Part shown: in pieces, positions 14,008 through 17,001 of the stretch
Position numbering within the stretch: the stretch's first letter is position 1
How the letters are laid out: each line of letters opens with the position of its first letter
Source: JBPCRW01 sp050996405
Lineage (GTDB): Bacteria > Acidobacteriota > Blastocatellia > Pyrinomonadales > Pyrinomonadaceae
Direction: 5' to 3'
Length of the DNA stretch: 17,001 nucleotides
Assembly: GCA_050996405.1 (NCBI GenBank)
Contig: JBPCRW010000291.1
Location: 1-17,001 of the forward strand
Notes under the pieces: model-generated
The model's input: the letters and a program-made list of their open reading frames with translations, nothing else
Databases searched by the model: none
What the model was told of the DNA's origin: nothing
Translations under genes and position numbers: made by a program

Positions 14008-14937
14008 ATGAACGCGGAATCAAACTTGTCGAAATTTGCCGGATACGCATGGTTTGTCTTGGTTTATAACTTGCTGGTTATTCTCTGGGGCACATTTTTA
14101 CGCGCTTCGCTGTCGGGCGACGGATGCGGGCAGCATTGGCTGACGTGCAACGGCGAAGTTGTTCCGAACGCGCCGCAGTTCAAAACAATAATCGAATTTT
14201 CTCATCGCGCGTCAACCGGCTTGGCATTTATTTTTGTATTGATTTTATTTGTCTGGGCGTTTTTTAAATTCAAGAATCAAAGCCGGATTCGCAAAGCGGC
14301 GTTCGCATCGTTTATTTTTATAGTTGCGGAAGCACTCATCGGCGCGGGATTAGTTTTGACGGGAAACACTGCCGAAAATTTAACGCCGACCAGACCTTTC
14401 TGGATGGCGGCGCATCTCGTGACAACCTTTTCGCTGCTTGCCGCTTTAGTTTTAACCGCATGGTTTGCAAGTGGCGGAAAATCTTTTGCGTTTAACGCGC
14501 CGCGCAAAATTTTATTATTGCTGGCAGTAGCGGTTTTAGGTTTTCTGCTGGTCGGGATGAGCGGTTCGGTCGCGGCTTTGAGCAGCATGCTTTTTCCTTC
14601 CGCAACTCTCGGCGAAGGTCTGGCAAAAGATTTTTCCGCCACGTCGAATATTCTGCTTCGATTGCGCGTCAGTCATCCGATTCTTTCGATTTCGGTCGGC
14701 GTTTATCTGGCGTTTTTAGCCGGTTGGCTTAAATCGCAGGCGCAGAATAATTTTTGGACAAATCGTTTTGCAAAATTGCTGACGATTATTGTTTTAGTTC
14801 AATTCGCGGCGGGCTTGCTGACATTTTTACTGCTCGCGCCGATTGTGATGCAGATTATTCATCTGCTTTTGGCGGATTTGTTATGGATTGTTTTTGTTTT
14901 GCTTTCAGCCAATGTTTTGGCGCGAGAAAATAATTAA
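14008..14937 (+). CDS. ctaA: Heme A synthase (COX15/CtaA)
   Basis: A 309-aa membrane protein with eight hydrophobic segments in two homologous halves. The start is ATG 14008; an in-frame TTG at 13993 is the alternative. CtaA oxidises the C8 methyl of heme O to the formyl group of heme A, needed by aa3-type oxidases. Heme-ligand histidines are H66 (EFSHR) and H136 (MAAHLV) in the first half and H223 (VSHPI) and H285 (IIHLLLAD) in the second. The exoplasmic loop carries the Cys pair C40 and C47 (DGCGQHWLTCNG), with the spacing of type-1 enzymes such as that of Bacillus subtilis. No ctaB or oxidase subunit gene is in the window. A beta-lactamase-family gene follows 31 nt later. Confidence 0.92.
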   Translation: MNAESNLSKFAGYAWFVLVYNLLVILWGTFLRASLSGDGCGQHWLTCNGEVVPNAPQFKTIIEFSHRASTGLAFIFVLILFVWAFFKFKNQSRIRKAAFASFIFIVAEALIGAGLVLTGNTAENLTPTRPFWMAAHLVTTFSLLAALVLTAWFASGGKSFAFNAPRKILLLLAVAVLGFLLVGMSGSVAALSSMLFPSATLGEGLAKDFSATSNILLRLRVSHPILSISVGVYLAFLAGWLKSQAQNNFWTNRFAKLLTIIVLVQFAAGLLTFLLLAPIVMQIIHLLLADLLWIVFVLLSANVLARENN

Positions 14938-14968
14938 TTTGCGGTAGAATTTATGTAGAGGTGACCGA

Positions 14969-16186
14969 GTGAAATTTGTTAAAGCGACACAATTTTTCGT
15001 TTTCCAGATGTTTTTTTTCAGCCTTTTTGCAACCGTAATGAACAGTCAAACCGTTTCAAAATCCGATAATTTTTCCGCAGAATATAAAAAATTCAAACCC
15101 TTTTACGAGCAGGAATTGAAACAGGCGGGAATCGTCGGCAGCAGTTTTGTTTTTTTGAAAGACAACAAAATTCTTGCCGAAGATTTTTACGGCTCGGCGA
15201 ATCTCGAAAAAAATCAGGCGGTTGACGAAAACACGATTTATCATTGGGCATCGAACACCAAACCTTTTACCGGAATTGCGATTATGCAGTTGCGCGACCG
15301 GGGCTTGTTAAAATTGGATGACCCTGTAATCAAATATCTGCCCGAACTCCGCGCCGTTCATAATCCTTACGGCGATATGAGCGAGATTACGATTCGACAA
15401 TTGATGAATCACAGCGCGGGTTTTCGCAATCGAACTTTTCCTTGGAGCGACGATAAAGACTGGCAGCCGTTTGAACCGCAGGATTTTTCGCAAATCGTGG
15501 CGATGCTTCCTTACACGGAAATTTTGTTTAAGCCTGGAAGCAAATTCAGTTATTCAAATTTGGGAATTGTTTTCCTAGGGCAAATTATCGAACGCCTGAC
15601 ACACGACGATTATGAAGTTTATATCGACAAAAATATTTTGAAGCCTCTCGAAATGTATCGCAGCTATTTTGATACAACGCCGTATCATCTTTTGAAATAT
15701 CGCTCGCAAAGTTATTACATCGAAAACGGCAAACGCACGACCGGACGTTTCGACGCAAATTCCGGCATCACGGTTTCAAACAGCGGTTTGAATTCGCCGC
15801 TGCCGGATATGATTAAATATCTGAATTTTCTAATCGGCGACCCGCAGAAACAGGAAATTTATGACGGAGTTTTAAAGCGTTCGTCGCTCGAAGAAATGTT
15901 TCAGCCGACAATTCCCGCGCCGCTCGATGCCAATGGAAATGCGGGATTTACAACCGACATCGGCTTGATTTTCTTTTCGGACAAACAGAACGGCGAAACA
16001 TTTTACGGACACGGCGGCGACCAAAACGGTTTTATCAGCTACATTGAATTTAATCCGAAAAAACGCACGGCTTCGATTCTGGTTTTCAACACAAATCTCA
16101 TTTTGCCCGCCAATACGCCGCCCGAAAAAGATACCGTCGGGAAATTGCGAAAAGCCGTTCGCGGGCTGCACGAAAGCGTCAACTGA
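14969..16186 (+). CDS. Beta-lactamase-family (class C-like) serine hydrolase, secreted
   Basis: A 405-aa protein from GTG 14969 behind a Shine-Dalgarno-like AGAGGTGA. An N-terminal signal peptide (FFVFQMFFFSLFATVMNSQ) directs export. The active-site serine motif SxxK is S95-N-T-K98 (YHWASNTKPFTG). The YxN motif is Y195-S-N197 (KFSYSNLG), and the KTG-equivalent is H348-G-G (YGHGGDQNGF). These define the serine beta-lactamase/PBP4* superfamily, which includes esterases, D-aminopeptidases and carboxypeptidases as well as true beta-lactamases. Secreted HGG-type members are more often esterases or peptidases than resistance enzymes, so I would not call it an antibiotic resistance gene. It has no evident functional link to ctaA upstream despite the 31-nt gap. 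Confidence 0.88.
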   Translation: MKFVKATQFFVFQMFFFSLFATVMNSQTVSKSDNFSAEYKKFKPFYEQELKQAGIVGSSFVFLKDNKILAEDFYGSANLEKNQAVDENTIYHWASNTKPFTGIAIMQLRDRGLLKLDDPVIKYLPELRAVHNPYGDMSEITIRQLMNHSAGFRNRTFPWSDDKDWQPFEPQDFSQIVAMLPYTEILFKPGSKFSYSNLGIVFLGQIIERLTHDDYEVYIDKNILKPLEMYRSYFDTTPYHLLKYRSQSYYIENGKRTTGRFDANSGITVSNSGLNSPLPDMIKYLNFLIGDPQKQEIYDGVLKRSSLEEMFQPTIPAPLDANGNAGFTTDIGLIFFSDKQNGETFYGHGGDQNGFISYIEFNPKKRTASILVFNTNLILPANTPPEKDTVGKLRKAVRGLHESVN

Positions 16187-16523
16187 TTTTATTAAATTTC
16201 AAAGTTATGAAAAATCTGGAATTTACAAAACTTTTTTTCCGGCTCGTGTTGTCATATCGAGTTCTATTCAACTTTTCTATTCACAAAATTAAGTAATAAA
16301 ATCTATTTTGTTTGACGGCTTAATATCGATTGCCGATTAAAAACAAAATTTCGTCACTAAAAATTGAAATCAAAAAAACTGTTTCAATTTATCTTGAAAT
16401 TTGCTAACCTCTTATAAAGCCATCGATTGGCTTGTCAAAAAAGTTTCCTCGTCAAACGGCATTTCATTCTAAAATTCTTTCCAGTCAATATTTTCACCCG
16501 CCTTCATTTGAATATCGTCATTT
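16187..16523. other. Gene-poor AT-rich spacer
   Basis: No ORF with coding character. The one structure seen is a 9-bp inverted repeat (ATTTTGTTT at 16305-16313 and AAACAAAAT at 16341-16349) around a 27-nt interior that holds a second short GGC/GCC pairing. It could be a weak hairpin or terminator after the serine hydrolase gene, though it lies about 120 nt downstream and has no T-run. Confidence 0.4.
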
Positions 16524-16688
16524 ATGTCTTCCGTTTTTCTGGATTTACGAACGCTTTCCGTCGTTCTGATGCTGATTACCGCTATTCTTAGCGGGATTAT
16601 GCTGTTTATCTGGCGCAGCCGCGATGGTCGCAACAGGGTCGTCGCCGATTCCAAAAATGCCGCATACAAAACGACGGCAATTGGCTGA
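16524..16688 (+). pseudogene. Possible remnant: N-terminal membrane anchor of a signalling protein
   Basis: A 54-codon frame beginning MSSVFLDLRTL, with one hydrophobic helix (SVVLMLITAILSGIMLFIW) and then RSRDGRN before a TGA. The start resembles the first transmembrane helix of membrane-bound diguanylate cyclases (GGDEF proteins), which commonly begin with an LDLRTL-type sequence and continue with more helices. Here the frame ends early and neither frame nearby continues the family, so this is a truncated remnant or an unrelated small membrane protein. No ribosome site is seen. Confidence 0.35.
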
Positions 16689-16800
16689 AACAGCAGAATT
16701 TTTACTTTAAACGAGACTCTTGCTTTTTTGAAATTTTTCTCAATTCCGAGTTTGGCAAATCTTTACCAAAACGACGGCGAAAATTGTGTGCGTCGTTATT

Positions 16801-17001
16801 CTACATAATCGTCGGCGCGTCCGATTGCGGAACGAAACAACGGCGGCAGCGCGCTTCGTATTTGTCCGCCGCGCCGACTTCGACGCGCGAATCGGATTCG
16901 ACGGTGCGCTGTGAATAGTTCGCCGTCGCGCCGCATTTGACGCAGATGGCGTGCGTTTTGGTGATAAATTCGGCGATTGATAAAAGCTGCGGCATCGGCT
17001 C
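16801..17001 (-). CDS. tdk: Thymidine kinase, C-terminal part (cut by window edge)
   Basis: The frame enters from the right edge and ends at TAG (16803-16801); 66 residues are visible. The piece PMPQLLSIAEFITKTHAICVKCG matches the C-terminal region of type II (TK1-like) thymidine kinase, which phosphorylates thymidine in the salvage pathway. The structural zinc ligands are visible as two pairs, CVKC and, about 30 residues later, CRRC (ARCRRCF). SQRTV and VGAADKYEARC are also typical of this lasso/zinc region. An internal ATG (codes MPQLL) could mimic a start, but the homology continues upstream of it, so the gene begins beyond the window. Confidence 0.85.
   Translation of the reverse strand, partial: EPMPQLLSIAEFITKTHAICVKCGATANYSQRTVESDSRVEVGAADKYEARCRRCFVPQSDAPTIM

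Noticed and set aside
14969..16186. Antibiotic-resistance beta-lactamase
   Set aside because: The SxxK/YxN/HGG set only defines the superfamily; most secreted members of this type are esterases or peptidases.
16469..16669. 66-aa minus-strand frame
   Set aside because: The plus strand across it carries a more plausible membrane-anchor sequence; the minus product has no recognisable features.

Overview
The window reads as chromosome of an aerobic Gram-negative bacterium of moderate G+C content. My best guess is an acidobacterium of the Blastocatellia/Pyrinomonadaceae type. That rests on gene style (M1-like peptidase with C-terminal TPRs, CPXCG and DUF5522 mini-proteins, many lipoproteins, heptameric intergenic repeats), not on any rRNA marker, so it is only a moderate inference. 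No rRNA, tRNA, CRISPR array, transposase or prophage gene was seen.

Left part (1-1978, minus): a secreted M1 aminopeptidase-like protein followed by TPRs, cut by the left edge. Its zinc site is destroyed: HExxH reads REAAL and the distal Glu reads Gln, so it looks like a pseudopeptidase. A gene-poor spacer with a perfect 19-bp hairpin follows.

Centre (2325-9978, minus): the most interesting block, eight tightly packed genes. In transcription order they are a pyruvoyl-dependent SpeD-like decarboxylase, a two-zinc-ribbon DUF4178-type membrane protein, a 50-aa single-TM protein, a DUF350 membrane protein, a membrane-embedded spermidine-synthase-like protein, a Tat-exported lipoprotein flavin amine oxidase, a polytopic membrane protein with conserved-looking His motifs, and a coiled-coil lipoprotein. 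Overlaps or gaps of 1-7 nt join most of them. The two larger gaps and the speD 3' end carry arrays of 7-bp repeats. The set suggests an envelope-associated pathway that makes and then oxidises a polyamine or aminopropylated product. Components of this kind are known to neighbour one another, but the function is not established and no glutathionylspermidine-synthase-like amidoligase is present here.

Right of this, divergently: a beta-propeller-like lipoprotein and a 38-aa membrane mini-protein (plus); a hypothetical 104-aa protein (minus); a divergent arsI-arsR pair with a well-formed promoter and operator between them; a minus-strand operon of a CPXCG zinc-ribbon mini-protein, tlyA and an overlapping 58-aa DUF5522 gene; then ctaA (heme A synthase, which implies an aa3-type oxidase) and a beta-lactamase-family serine hydrolase on the plus strand. 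The right end has a gene-poor stretch holding a short ORF that resembles the membrane anchor of a signalling protein, and the C-terminal end of a type II thymidine kinase running in from beyond the window.
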